A stretch of 64,000 bases of DNA. Origin: Uloborus plumipes (Eukaryota > Arthropoda > Arachnida > Araneae > Uloboridae). Of this stretch, positions 49,068 through 61,500 are shown in pieces. Within the stretch, counting starts at the first letter, position 1, and each line of letters opens with the position of its first letter. The DNA lies in NCBI GenBank assembly GCA_038373865.1, contig JAXGGA010003444.1, positions 38,449-102,448 of the forward strand. Direction: 5' to 3'. A model generated the notes under the pieces. The model was not told where the DNA came from. It worked only from the letters and a program-made list of their open reading frames with translations, and ran no database searches. Made by a program: the position numbers and the translations under genes.

Positions 49068-49580
49068 TCCATAAATGCCAGACTTTTTTTTTTCAAAGAA
49101 ATTTTGTATACTGGTTACAAACAGTGTTTAATGGACAGGAAAAATAATAAAAAAAATATTATGTAAAAAATAATTTTTTTAATAAGGAAAGAAAAATCGT
49201 CCCTTAAAAGTTACGATAGACCCCAGAGAGCACATGCTTTTTTCACTAAATTTTTTTTTCTGCCTACGATATAATATTTAACAAGACATTTTATAAGAAG
49301 AAATAAAATCAGCAGTTAACATAAACTGGGAAGCTGGGAATAATTTTGAAAACTTTGCTTTTTTCTTGAGATTGTGAACGATGTCATTTTTGATAAAGAT
49401 CATATTAAAACTGCTACAGAACATACTTTACAATGGTTATGTGCTGAAATCTGTTAATAACGAATTGAAACAATACCAAGGTACTAATTTAACACGATTA
49501 TTTGGTTGAAATGTTCATTTTTGGGAAATTCATACCCTTTTTTGGACCGTCCCTAAAAAGAGACGCTAGGCATTAATGGG
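49068..49580 (-). mobile_element. piggyBac-type MITE, 513 bp, copy 2
   Basis: This inverted copy of 12633-13145 has the same length and is flanked by TTAA (49064-49067, 49581-49584). Shared marks include gactggttac-like tatactggttacaaacagtg and agagacgctaggcattaatg. The left terminal repeat has drifted (tccataaatgcc). No coding capacity. Confidence 0.88.
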
Positions 49581-49584
49581 TTAA

Positions 49585-50208
49585 AGAAACACTAATATTA
49601 TATTACTGAGCAATTACAGTGTGTTGATTATGTTTAATGACATTTTAAACACATTTGGTTTTCGCAAAGAGAGAGAGAGACTGGGAAATAAAATCTTTCT
49701 AATTGTGGACACTTAAAAAAACGAATATGCCCAAAATAAATCCCTGTGAAGTAATTTTTGAATTTTTGATAAGGGAGGAAACTTTTAGTGAAATATTTTG
49801 TTTCAAATTATTTTTTCCTTAAAAAAAGAATTGTAGTTCATCAATATTTCATGCATATAAAATTTTAGTACTAAAATATAATTTTAACAATTTGCACTGG
49901 AGAGGTGAATGTCGATCCTCATGATTTAAATATTAAAATATGAAAGTTTTATGTGCTACTTTTTTTGTGTGTAATATTTTCACGTTAGAGGTTAAAAAAA
50001 TGACCAAAAGCGCTACCAAACGCCCCGAGTTGATGGTTAGTCAGCGCGGAAACGGTCTCGATTGCAATTGATTAATAATAATTTAGATAATTAATCATTT
50101 TCATATTTCATTGTACTGTTTCATTGTTTTCTGCATTTTTGAAAATTCTTTGCTTAAAAAAAGCATCTGATAGACTTTTCAGACGGACCTACGACCTCCA
50201 AGGATGCC
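49585..50208. other. Intergenic or intronic DNA with no gene
   Basis: AT-rich, with a short GA run near 49670-49680. Nothing further identified. Confidence 0.45.
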
Positions 50209-50704
50209 GTAGGTTCCCAAAGTCCAGACTCCCACGGACCCCTTACAGAAAATTACTAACTTTGTGGAATAACTTTTAAAAATTACTAATCCCCCTTGCG
50301 CAACCCCCCCCCCCCACTTAATATATTTTTTTTTCTTAATCTGTTTTAAGTTTTTTCCTTTCTTTAAAATTATTAATTCATAGTTCTGTATATTTTTACA
50401 GCTCTTGTCTACTTTTCAGTACTTAACATTATTATTTTGAACTATGGAAGTGTAAATCTATTTGAAACTCAATTAACTGTCAAATATGTGTTGAAATCTT
50501 GGGTTTAGGGGGGGGGGGGTTGCTGCATCCTGCGTGGATGTAAGCAGTAACTTTTTTATCCACAATAAGTGTGCTTTCATTTTTAGTAAAATTATCGTTA
50601 CTCAATCATCAATTTTAACTGTTTTTTACACTTTAACAGAATAGCCCCGCGGACCCATTGGATTACACTTTGTCCATCCGCGGATTACACTTTGGAAAAC
50701 ACTG
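50209..50704. mobile_element. Probable hAT-type relic with gtccgcgg-type ends
   Basis: The left side reads taggttcccaaagtccagac then cacggacccctta. The right side, inverted, reads cagtgttttccaaagtgtaa then tccgcggatgg. This cagtggtt-ccaaa ... cacgga/gcgga layout is typical of non-autonomous hAT elements. The left CAG is lost and no 8-bp duplication is preserved. A C run (about 50306-50319) and a G run (50509-50519) lie inside. Confidence 0.45.
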
Positions 50705-52377
50705 CCGTAAAATATCTTTGACGATATTTCAGTACGTTCAAATGCTATATGACCCAATATATATTGTCCAATGTCATTGTTTGAAGGCATGTTGCCCGTT
50801 CTTGTTGCATATTACTCAATGCACAGGAATGCTGCTACCAAGATGTCGTGTCTGCGTCATAACTTAATTGGACAGTTCTTCCCGTTTGACACCGGGGTGG
50901 TCCCGCCCTCAAGAGGAAGGGGGAAATACACGTCCTAAAAGCTCGCCAGGGGCGTTTCATGACGTCACCATCCAGCACTGGGGCAAATTTGATTACGAGT
51001 GACATCATCTCTTCACTTTGGAGGAGGAATTCCGAAGTTCGATGATTTATTGAAGGAGGCGGGCAGGCCGATGCAATGTCAATGTGTCCAAACCAAATGT
51101 AATTTTCTGCTGCATTAAGAAAGGGACGGAATGACCTCCTTTTGCGAAATTCATTTAATGTTTTAACCCAAAATCTGCTGTCAGAAGAAAAAAGGAAGAT
51201 TCTGACAGGGAGATTGCTGGTGATCGATTGGGCGCATATAACATGATGTGCTCTTTTGAAAGTCGGACGAAATGACTTCTTCCGAGGAGTTTCGGTAATT
51301 TATGCAAGACATTGATCAATGGCCTAAGGTCAAGTTATGAACTTAGGCGAAGAATTCGTTTTCCAATCTTGATATGCCATATTCAAATCCATAATTTAAA
51401 AAATGAAATGCAGAGAGTTTTATAGCAAAGAAAGCACCCGAGGTGAAAAATTCAGTGCAAATTGTTATCATTGAAAAGTGCCTTGTATTAATGAATCAAA
51501 GTCAGTGTTTGAAAATCACAACTGACGTTAGTGATAAGAAACAAGATGTTTCAGTGAAACACGCAAAGTTAGAGATTTTGTTTGTGGTAATGAAATAGCT
51601 TAAAATGTTCAAATGATGAATATGAAAGTTGCTGCCAAATACTTTAATAATTGGTGCATAGTGTTAAGGAAATAAAGCATTAATAATGTGTATTTTTAGA
51701 GTTAACTCCCCAATTACGAGTATGTCAGAACCTTTTTCGCACTTCTTTTATGGTGTAGTCCCATTTTTCAAAGTTACAAAACGCATTTCGTCAGTCTTCG
51801 TATGATTTTTTTTTTTCAAAAAACTATTTTCCACCGTCATATATTAAAATTATTTATTCCTCTTAAAAACCTGAACCCTTTTTCTTACTACCTAAGCCTG
51901 TTGATAACGCATTAGAACAAAATTAAACAATAACTCGACAATGACACCAACGTAGCAAAATTTAGAAAATAAACCTTATTACAGCTATGCTATAGTGCAT
52001 TTTCTTTCCCTGCAAGTTAAACATGGTAAATAACGAGCTGTCTCGCCAATAATGGTAAAAATGAGGAATATTGCATTTTAAAAAGTACCAATTGAAAAAC
52101 TTAGAGTTTTTTAATTTGTCCAACTTAAATTTGCTCTAATGAAGAGGAATTACATTAAGTCACTTGCACTTAACCAGCCTCCATGATTCAAGTATATAGC
52201 AGAGGAAAATACATTGTTAAATGTTTTTTTAATAAATGTTTATAACTAGAATAGTGCTAGACAGTTTTGAACCTACATTAAGTATGTTTTGAAGCAAGAA
52301 ACAATCAGTAAGAATTTTTTGAGGATAGGATTCAATAGTCTTTCGCCTGACTTTTTCTATTTTGCACAAACTATAGC
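50705..52377. other. Non-coding stretch with a higher-GC block
   Basis: 50870-51340 has higher GC and low repetition and is a candidate regulatory block; the rest is AT-rich. A 69-codon frame at 50658-50867 starts in the hAT relic and is not called. Confidence 0.35.
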
Positions 52378-54010
52378 TGACGTGATGCTCTTTCAAACTC
52401 TCACTCATTTTGTAACATATAGCTGTTGCACTTTCAACTGTATGGATTGGAAAAAGTTACATATCACCATCGCAAATATTCCAATTTACGCCGTTGTCTA
52501 TGAACTGGCCCTCGATGTACTAACATAAGCAATCTGTCATTCTTCTTGAGCGCTATAATTATATTAACTACATGGAAATTGAATTGAAAGTTTCATACAC
52601 ACATTCTGACAAAATTGTTCTGACGCGAATCTATTGATGTATTGGAAGGAATAATAATTTCCGCTACGCATAGAAATTTCAAAGTCATTTACACGAGAAA
52701 AGTTCCCTCATTCAGTGTCAGTACATATGCCCTAACCGACAGTTCAGAAACTTCGTGACAGCATTCTGCGTTACAAGTTAAACATTCGGCAATCATTGAC
52801 AAACTCGTGCGGACCGAAATAATCCCATTGCATACCGTCCCTCGGACATACCATCCATTCATCCTCACACCTATGGACAACTTCCGGCGGGACCATCGTC
52901 CATCTATTGGATCATAATTGACGTGGTACTCTTTCAGACACTTTCATTCATTTCACGACATATAGCAGTTGCACTTTTAACAGTTTGGATCGGAGGTTTT
53001 TCAAAGTTAAATATCATCATCCCAAATATTCCAATTTACGCCGTTGTCTTTGAACTGGCCCTCAATGTACTAACATAAGCAATCAGTCATTCTTCTTGAG
53101 CGATTACAATGATTTAATCAACTACATGGAAAATCAATTGAAAGTTTCAGACATACATTCTGACAAAATTGTTCTGACGCGAATCTATTGATGTATTGGA
53201 AGGAATAATAATTTCCGCTACGCATAGAAATTACAAAGTAATTTACTCGAGAAAAGTTCCCTCATTCAGTGTCAATACATATTCCCTAATCGACAGTTCA
53301 GACACTCAGAAACTTCGTGACAGCATTCATTGACAAACTCGTGCGGACCGAAATCATCTCTTGCATGCTGTCCCTTGGACATACCATTCATTCATCCTCA
53401 CACCTCTGGACAACTTCCGGCGGAACCATCGTCCATCCATTACAATTGACGTGATGCTCTTTTACACATTCTCATTCATTTTATGACATATAGCGTCTGC
53501 ACTTTCAACAGTTTTGCTTGATTTGTTTTTAAAGTTAAATATCCTTATCCCAACTATTTTAATTTGCACCATTGCCTATGAACTAGCCCTCGATGTTCTA
53601 ACATAAGCAATCTGTCATTATTCTTGAGAGATTATAATGATTTAATCAACTGCTTGGAAATTCAATTTAAAGTTCCAGACATATACGTTCTGACAAAATT
53701 GCCCTGATCCAAATCTATTGATGTATTAGAAGGAATAATATTTCTCTCTATGCACAGAAATTCCAAAGTCATTCACTCGAGAAAAGTTTCCTCACTCAGT
53801 GTCAGTACATATTCCTAATAGACGCCTGAGACAGTTCAGACACTCAGAAACTTCGTGACAGCATTCTGTGTTACAAGTTAAACATTCGGCAATCATTGAC
53901 AAACTCGTGCGGACCGAAATCATCTCATTGCATGCTGTCCCTCGGACATACCATCCATTCATCCTCACACCTCTGGACAACTTCCGACGGGACCATCGTC
54001 CATCCATCAC
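52378..54010. repeat. Three-unit tandem duplication, period about 530-560 bp
   Basis: Units start at tgacgtgatgctcttt-like sequence at 52378, 52919 and 53447. Each carries, in the same order, ttccaatttacgccgttgtc-like sequence, aacataagcaatc-gtcatt, atctattgatgtatt, gacaaactcgtgcggaccga and gaccatcgtccatc. Unit 2 lacks about 28 bp present in units 1 and 3. Similar minus-strand frames in units 1 and 3 (52689-52880, 53792-54010) are broken in unit 2, so coding is unlikely. Confidence 0.9.
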
Positions 54011-56771
54011 TTATGGAGGATCTCTCCCCCGACCCCCTAGTCACGCGAACAAACACTCCACTCCATCCTTTGACAGAGTGTCTCGGTGGCTGTGTGGAAC
54101 AGTGAGCTCAAACAAGACATGGAGAGAGGATCCGATGGTAGAAACTTGAATAAGCTTGGCGAGCGAATGTGGTAGAGTGGGAGTCCAGATTTGTAAGATT
54201 ATCACTCTTGCGTCTGTGTTGTGATTTTTGCTGCTGTATCAGCACCATCCTAAGTCTTGGCGATAAGTTGCTGAAAAATAGCCATATTTTAATTCTTATA
54301 TAAAATGAAAAGATAGAAGTATTTGGTTTGATGTAGTATATGCTCGTCAGGAGGATAGAGTTCAGTCAAAAACCGGTTGTTTAATAATTTAGGATGAATG
54401 AGCTATTTTTAATTAATTTTTAAAGACTGCCAGTATCCTCGTAGACCTTAATGCTAAAAGCAATAACTAAGCCCAACGAAGGGAACAGTTGGCGATATTT
54501 GCTGGTTACACTGCTCCCCATTCAGAGTGGAGACTATCAGCTATCTAGTAAACCTATTCATATCTATGGCGTGGAATGGGATGGGACCGCGCCCCGCCCT
54601 ACATCTTCTCTTGGACAAGTGTATGTGAGGGCGAAGGAGGCAAAGTCAACAGTGTGGGGCTCTCTTCAGAGTCGGCAACTTCACAAGGTTTTCCCCTTTT
54701 CCATCATCGTCTCGGGAGTTTGTCTTTGGAGATGAACGCTCCCATTTATACACTGACCGGTCTCCCCGATTCGTCACCGACACAGGAGGCTCGTGTGTGT
54801 GTTTGGGGAGCATCCAGCACAGCTGCTTTTCGGATTTTTCTGCCGAGTGCTGCTAAATGTTTGTGTTTCGCTGGAAGTAATGGACTGTTTGTTTTCCGAA
54901 ACTGGGAACTGTTTAATTACAACGGTTTGGAGATGCATACCAATAACGATCAAACGAAAGCTTTTAAAAGTCCGTGTTGAACTTGCTACTTTGTTATGGA
55001 GTTCCTTTCAAACTTTACCGCTGCGTTTTATTTTCTTTATATCAATATTTGATTGCACTCAAAGAAAAATTGTGAAGTGTTAAGCACATGTTTTTTAATG
55101 AAAGGTTTTAAGCTTCTTTATAGTTTGTGAATACATGCTTTAAAAAATCATTTGTGTAACTATTTATGGAATGAATGATTACAAATGTTTCATCACACAT
55201 TTTATTCAGAAAAATCAAGAAGAAAAAAATCATCATTTCAGAAAGAATTGCTCTTGCGCTTTTGGGTAATAATTTTAAGCCTCAAATCTGCAGTGACACT
55301 TAATGCACGCGCATTTAAATTTTGCATGAAAATAGAGCAATGAAAACTAAAATTATGTAAAAGGAAAAGTAAAAATTGACACATTGAAAAAGTATGAAAA
55401 ACTTTACAAAATCAAGATCCAGGGGGGATGAGGGAGTTTTATTCTCTATTTGGTCTTTGTCCAGAATGGCGGATGAATCCATCATTTATGCAAAATATTC
55501 TCGCTTTTTGCTGCCAAAATTGGATTTCATACAAAGTAACAGATTTCAGCAAAACAGAAAAATCATGTATTTTTTTAGAAATGCTTTTTATTCATTTTTC
55601 GACATTTTCAGGCATTGATAGCAGTGTAATCTTGTTGCAGTAGGAAAAGGCTCTATTTTTCTTCTTTCTTTTTTCTTTTTTTTTTTTCTTAACTCTGATT
55701 TTGCGAGTGAAGTAAAAAAAAAGAAAAGCACTTGAATCTTTTTCTTCAATGATGGAGTAAATCAAAAATATTGAAAATGAGAAACATGAACTCAATAGTG
55801 GAGATTCAATGGGGGTAATTAGTATTGGTCTTGAAAGTATTAACTATTGAAAATGCAATAACAGTTGCAAATGACGTTAGCCTTTAAGTAGCTTAATTCT
55901 TTAAACTTTCTTGGGAGAAATATTCAACATCAATCGGTAGTTGTACTTCAGAAATGAAATTCGAATTGGATATAAGCTTAGATCTGAAAATGATTAACAG
56001 TAAAAAATAAGTTAGACAATCTTTGTAGTAAAATTCATTCAGTTATTTCTACAACTTTTCCCAATGACATAAAAAGTGTAATTTTGTCTGTTATTGCACT
56101 AAAGGCCTCAACATTACACTTGAGCTATGGGTGGACAGGTTATACGCAACAGATAATTAATTACAAATTATGTCAGCTCATCTGAAACAAAAATGGCATG
56201 TAAAATGTTTTTTTTCACTCACTTTCATTTCTAAATTTAAATTTATATCCGATTTGGATTGTTTCTAAGAATTATAAGCATCGATTGTTTTTAAATTTTG
56301 CTCCAAAGAAATTTATATATATTTTCATGAAATGAATTTTAATTCTTTTCCTGCAGAAAAAATATGTATTAAGAATAATTGATCTAAATAAGTAGTTCAG
56401 AAGAAAAATGTTAACTGCATCATTCTTTAAAGCTTTTTGCAAAAAAAAAAAAAAAAAATGATTGAATAAAATACACTAGTACTTTTTTTGTGAACAATTT
56501 TTACAGCCAAGAAATGTGCATTGTAACCTGTTCACTTTGTCAAATCTTATTTCACGCCTATCTCAATCCTCCTTGTTGCTCCTGGATCTTTATTAAGAAG
56601 GAAAAGAAGTAGTATACTAGGAAATTCAAGATCACTCTTCCTTCAATCTCCTTCGACATGAAAATATTGCTTAATTTCATAAAAAGGACATCATGAAACT
56701 TACTGTGGTAAACAATATGTGAAACTTCCACTACTCCTATCCTTTTAAAGAAGGAATTAGTTGAATATTTG
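54011..56771. other. Non-coding stretch with a moderately GC-rich block
   Basis: 54440-54960 is richer in GC. A 134-codon ATG frame at 54576-54980 ends in a TGA and shows no recognisable domain, signal peptide or splice context; it is kept here only as a possible frame. The remainder is AT-rich with an A run at 56442-56458. Confidence 0.35.
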
Positions 56772-56775
56772 TTAA

Positions 56776-57007
56776 CCTTTGGGAACCGGGCGTTACAAAT
56801 ATTGCACTATAAGTCTCGTCTAGTTTAGAGGACGGGGTTGAAATGTTCACTTGAACCCTTTAGAGCCGGGGATTTTTTCAAGGTTTCATACGTCTAGTAC
56901 GACAGTTTATACCTTCTCTTTTCAATGGAAAAGAAATCTGTGGTTCAACTGTCGTACTACCTGGGTCGAAAGAAAAATTTCTATATGAACAGCCCAGATC
57001 CTAAAGG
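56776..57007 (+). mobile_element. TTAA-flanked (piggyBac-like) MITE, 232 bp
   Basis: The ends cctttgggaaccgggc and, inverted, cctttaggatctgggc form an imperfect 16-bp terminal repeat between two TTAA sites (56772-56775, 57008-57011). A diverged inverted copy lies at 24641-24874. No coding capacity. Confidence 0.82.
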
Positions 57008-57322
57008 TTAACTGCCTTAAAATCTCTAAACACAAATTATTAAACATTTCATTAGCCACAACATTTTTCTCCAAGCTCGAACTAAGCTTGGAAATGCAAG
57101 CGAATGGATGTCCTTCCTGTACATATATTCGCTATGACCTTAATAAACTTAATCACTTATATTTAAATACATATCTATAAATACATAATACACATACATG
57201 AAGTTTACAGCACAATATTCTGGTTATCATCGAATGTACTATGCTGTACGACACACGAAACTTCTTAAATGTTCACCATTTTACAGTAAGAACTAAATAA
57301 ATGTTTACTCATTTACCTTTAA

Positions 57323-57554
57323 CCCTTTATGTCCCAAATTAATTACAAAAATTTTAAAAATCAGTAGGGTCTAAGGCCCCCTATACCTTAGGGCCCTTAA
57401 GAAAACTGTTTCCGATTGCAAGCACCAGCTGTCGGCCTCTCAGCAAAGTACAAGGAGTGGTACTTAAAAGCTTCAGCATGATTACCGCCATATAGGATTC
57501 ATAATATTAAATTAATATAAGCGGGACTTCTGAATCCCGTCGGGCCACAGAGGG
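57323..57554. mobile_element. Second TTAA-flanked MITE, 232 bp
   Basis: It begins ccctttatgtccc and ends gggccacagaggg (inverted: ccctctgtggccc), between two TTAA sites (57319-57322, 57555-57558). The CCC start and TTAA target fit piggyBac-type elements. Its interior differs from the neighbour at 56776. Confidence 0.72.
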
Positions 57555-57589
57555 TTAACCTATAAGCACATAGTATTTAATATTTGATT

Positions 57590-58170
57590 AACCCCCGCAA
57601 ATCGTAACCAAGCTCAAACTGATCGGCGAAATTCAAGCGAGTTGTTGCCCTTCCCGGGAACATCACAGATTACAATATCAGGATTTGTCTCCTCGATTGC
57701 CAGTGGGTGCCAATTCGTCCGTCTCAAATGGCGCCAACTGATGCTCCAGCTAGACGGCCGAATAATATTCCCAATGCCAAGCCAACTTCCTCCAATAATT
57801 ATATCTCCCAGAGAGCGGAGCGCATTTGATTACAGCGACAAGTTGAAACGTCGGTCACCTATCCACTCCTCCTCCTCTTCCTCATCTGAAGAAGACAATG
57901 GGATTACTCCCCACCTCCCCCATCCTCTTCCAGTCCCACCCTGGACGGAATGGTCAGGGAAAATTACACGCCAGAAAAACTCTCCAACCTCCCACCACTT
58001 CTCAGCCCTAAGTAGATTACTACGGAAGCTTTACGCCAAAACTTGATTTACGGGCGTGGCCCCGGAGCTGATCACACGAGATGCGGATGATGCGGAGAGA
58101 GATGCGTTCGTCCAATTGGCATATTCATGACCGGAGATGCCCCACGATGATAAATGAGACCCAAATTAAA
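57590..58170. other. Longest higher-GC low-repeat block, candidate regulatory or exonic DNA
   Basis: This is the most conspicuous non-repeat GC-richer segment. An open frame of 134 codons (57642-58046, plus) has no ATG at its 5' end and would have to be an exon. It includes a serine run (tcctcctcctcttcctcatc) and no recognisable domain, and I see no convincing splice pair. A conserved non-coding element is at least as likely. Confidence 0.3.
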
Positions 58171-58380
58171 AGTTTTTATTGGTTTGTTGCCGTTTGTGGG
58201 GGAAGCTGTGTAATTGCATTCTGGAGTTATGATAGTTGCTGTTTATAACTCGAAAAAATAATTAGGAGGTTGACTTAATTAAATACCGTTTTGATATGGG
58301 TGTTCATAAACTGTTCAGAACAGGGTTCGAGATAAGCTGTCACTCGTTGTATTTTGCTACTGAAAATGTAGAATGTTGAC

Positions 58381-58521
58381 CAGGGCCGCCGAGAGGCCAT
58401 GCCGGCCTAATCGGAAATGGGGGGAGATAGGAATTCGGATAGTGTAAGTTATATAACTTTTATGGGGGAGAAAGCCACTCGACCACTGACTAGCGGCTCG
58501 CCTTGGCCCTTTACTACCCTG
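58381..58521. mobile_element. Possible hAT-type MITE, 141 bp
   Basis: It starts cagggccgccgagaggcc and ends ggccctttactaccctg. The flanking octamers atgttgac and atggcgac agree at six of eight positions, as expected of an aged hAT target duplication. Terminal similarity is short. Confidence 0.4.
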
Positions 58522-61500
58522 ATGGCGACCACAAATTACACCCACGAGTTGTATTCGATGCTTAAGTTTTTTCGAAGTAAATAATTTTAATATCGCAATT
58601 TTACTAACAATCAATTTCTTGCTGATAAGTTTATATGAAAATTGTTGTAGTTTAAGAATATAAACGTAACTAAATTTTCCTGTACCCCAAAATAAATTTT
58701 TCAATAATAACATGATCATAGCAACAGTGAGAAGCTGAAAGCTCTGCTTAAGCGTGATTCTGCTTGAATTGTTTTTAAATTACTGCTTAGCGGAAGTGTT
58801 ATCAATTTTTAAAAATAGCTGGTTTCCAATGACGTTCAGTTTTCATACCCTAATTTCCAACGCTGGTTCGTAATAGTTAAGCTAAAATCTTCTGCTTGTA
58901 ATAAATACTGTCTATTATTCTGCTGGTAGTAAATACATCATTCGAAAGTTTGGAAATTGTATAGATGGTAATCAAGCATGAATAGTGCATTTTTTTTCAT
59001 TGGCTGTTGTTATTATAGCGTGCCAGCATGATAAAAAATTTCCAACATGTTACAAACCAGATTCGAGCCAGTCTAATTCCCTTAAATTAGGATACTGATT
59101 TGTGTTGTATTTTAATAGGAGTCACATTTTCAAAAGAAAAAGTTGACAATACTTTGTTAATAACTTCGTTCATGTGTAATAAAACGGAGGAAAGGCTCGG
59201 AGATTGTCCTTTAAAACTAATCGTTGAACACAACGTTGTACACTATATAATAATGCTATTAGTGTAAAATCAAGCAATTAATTGGTTCTCCCTACTAACT
59301 TTTATTTACATGAACTCTCTTTTAATTTTCAGTGTTTTAACGTGAGACATATTTTATTTTTTCGTCTTTTGAATTTTTCCAACTTAATAGTTACCGTTAA
59401 TTTTCTTTTCTAAATCATCTCTTTGAAGCGAAAAATTGATTGATGCTATTTTCATTGAAAGGAGAAAGTGGTTAAGGAAAAGTTTTGATGATAATTTTAG
59501 ATAAAGGTTGTGGGATTTCATTTTCTCTTTTGTTTCTCAGTATTGAATAGACTTACGTTTAGGGATAGGTACCTTTTTATTTTAGAAAATAACCTTTTCT
59601 TTGTTCATAGCGTAGAAATTTATCTTTTTTACTAAGGCCGCTTAAGGCAAAATGAAGAGAAAAGACCATTTTAACGTGAGATGTATTTGTAATTTCTACC
59701 GAAAATTTGTATGATTACTTGAAGCTTTTAATATCAAAACTAGCTCATGCATTAACAAGACAAAAATAAACTTTCACGCTCTGCCATTTAACTTTTTCAT
59801 TTAAATGACCATTGGTGTACGAATATTGTTATTGTTTCTGACAGGATTGTCTAATTATTTGCGGTGCAAAAAAATTGGGTTGAACTAATTTTGAAAAAAA
59901 TCCACTTTTGCTCTTATTTTATTTTTTAATTAAAACTAAATTTATTTAGTATATCGATTTTATGTCCCGTAATAGCGGGCACATTGATGTTATACTTGCG
60001 TTTGAACAGTGGATGTTCAGTAGAAACCTGGATTGAGCTGACTTTGAAACATATTTGGATTTTGACTGATTTTCGACCTTACGGACGGGGGTTCGTTACA
60101 AATCACTTTGTAGGGTGATAGTATCGACCAAAATGTATTAAATTTCAATGAAAAAAAAGCTTCTGAGGAAGGAAGTCATGAATATAACTTCTTTTTGATA
60201 CTAAACGCCTCATTTATGCTTTTTCTTTTTTTTTAAATCACTTTTAAGGAATTTTGCTAAATATTTCATTCATAACTTTTTATTTTTTTTGTGAGCTATT
60301 TGGTAGCTTACTATTTTATGTAAAAACAATTTTAGTGGGAAAAACTATATTAAAAAGATCGTTATGGTTAGCAAAGAAAATATTATATCATTACCAATGC
60401 TTTTCTTAAAAAAATTCCTGTCTAAATTTTATCAAAATTATTTAAGCATTAAATATTTTACAACTGTGGCAAGAGGTAATGATAATACGAACTTGAATTC
60501 TTCTACTTATTTATTAGTGCGCAATCATTTTAAAACTTATATATTTTATTAAGTAATAACTTTTGACCACAGGTGAATAGTTTTTAGAAAAAAAGTTGAA
60601 TAATTAACTGTTCTTTCATAACGATGAAAATTATTTGCAAAAAAGATTTAACAAATTGATAACAGCAACAAAAGGTTCTGCCTTTTTTTTTAATTCACTT
60701 TCACTGGTCGATGTGAAGTACGTAAAACTTGAACGCCAGTGAAGCGAAACTACATCAAAAACTTTATTACTCAGAAAGACAAAGCGTTTCTGAATTATGA
60801 CATTTAATTAAACTATAAGAAGAGTGGGGAAAAAAAACTTTCCTCCCCGAGCACTTCTCTTTTTGAAATAACTGTTATCAGCACCACTTCACGCTTGACC
60901 CGTATCGCCAAGTTGGCGATAACGATGATGAATAACAGCTCCATCCTCGCCAAAAAGACCTTCCACTTAGAAGCTCAGGTAGCGAGAAACACAAAGAAGA
61001 TGTATACATACAAAAGGAAAGTATGTGGAAAAAATAAGTCCATTGCTTTTGCTCTTAAACGTTTAATGGCGGCAGCGCCGAGATTTAATTATAGCCGAGA
61101 AACAAAAGTGAAGTCTGGGTCGTAAAAAAGGATAGGGTCTTAAGATGCAAAAACAATGGCAGCCACACGTAAATGAGATTCATTTTGGTTTAGGGCGTTT
61201 ATGAGAAAAACGTGTACGCATCGTTTATCGCAACACTCGTAAAATATAATAAGTTAATCATTTTCTTTTTTGAATTCGGGCGATTAAGACAATTCTTCCC
61301 CCCGAGGGCTGCTGTATCGCAAACTATTATGAGATTAGTGAGTTGTTGTTTTATTATTATCATGCATTAGTTTCCTTTTCGGCAGGTAAAAACGGGGAAG
61401 AATGTGTAGATTTCTTTTCTTCCTTTTCTTTCTGGAGTAGCTTGTTGATTTCCCTTTGCGCTGGGTTTTCTGGGGGTTTTTTTTTTAGGAAGTTCTAATT

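Noticed and set aside
57642..58046. 134-codon open frame in a GC-richer block
   Set aside because: The frame begins at TTG, has no convincing ATG or splice pair and no domain. It is kept as a candidate block only.
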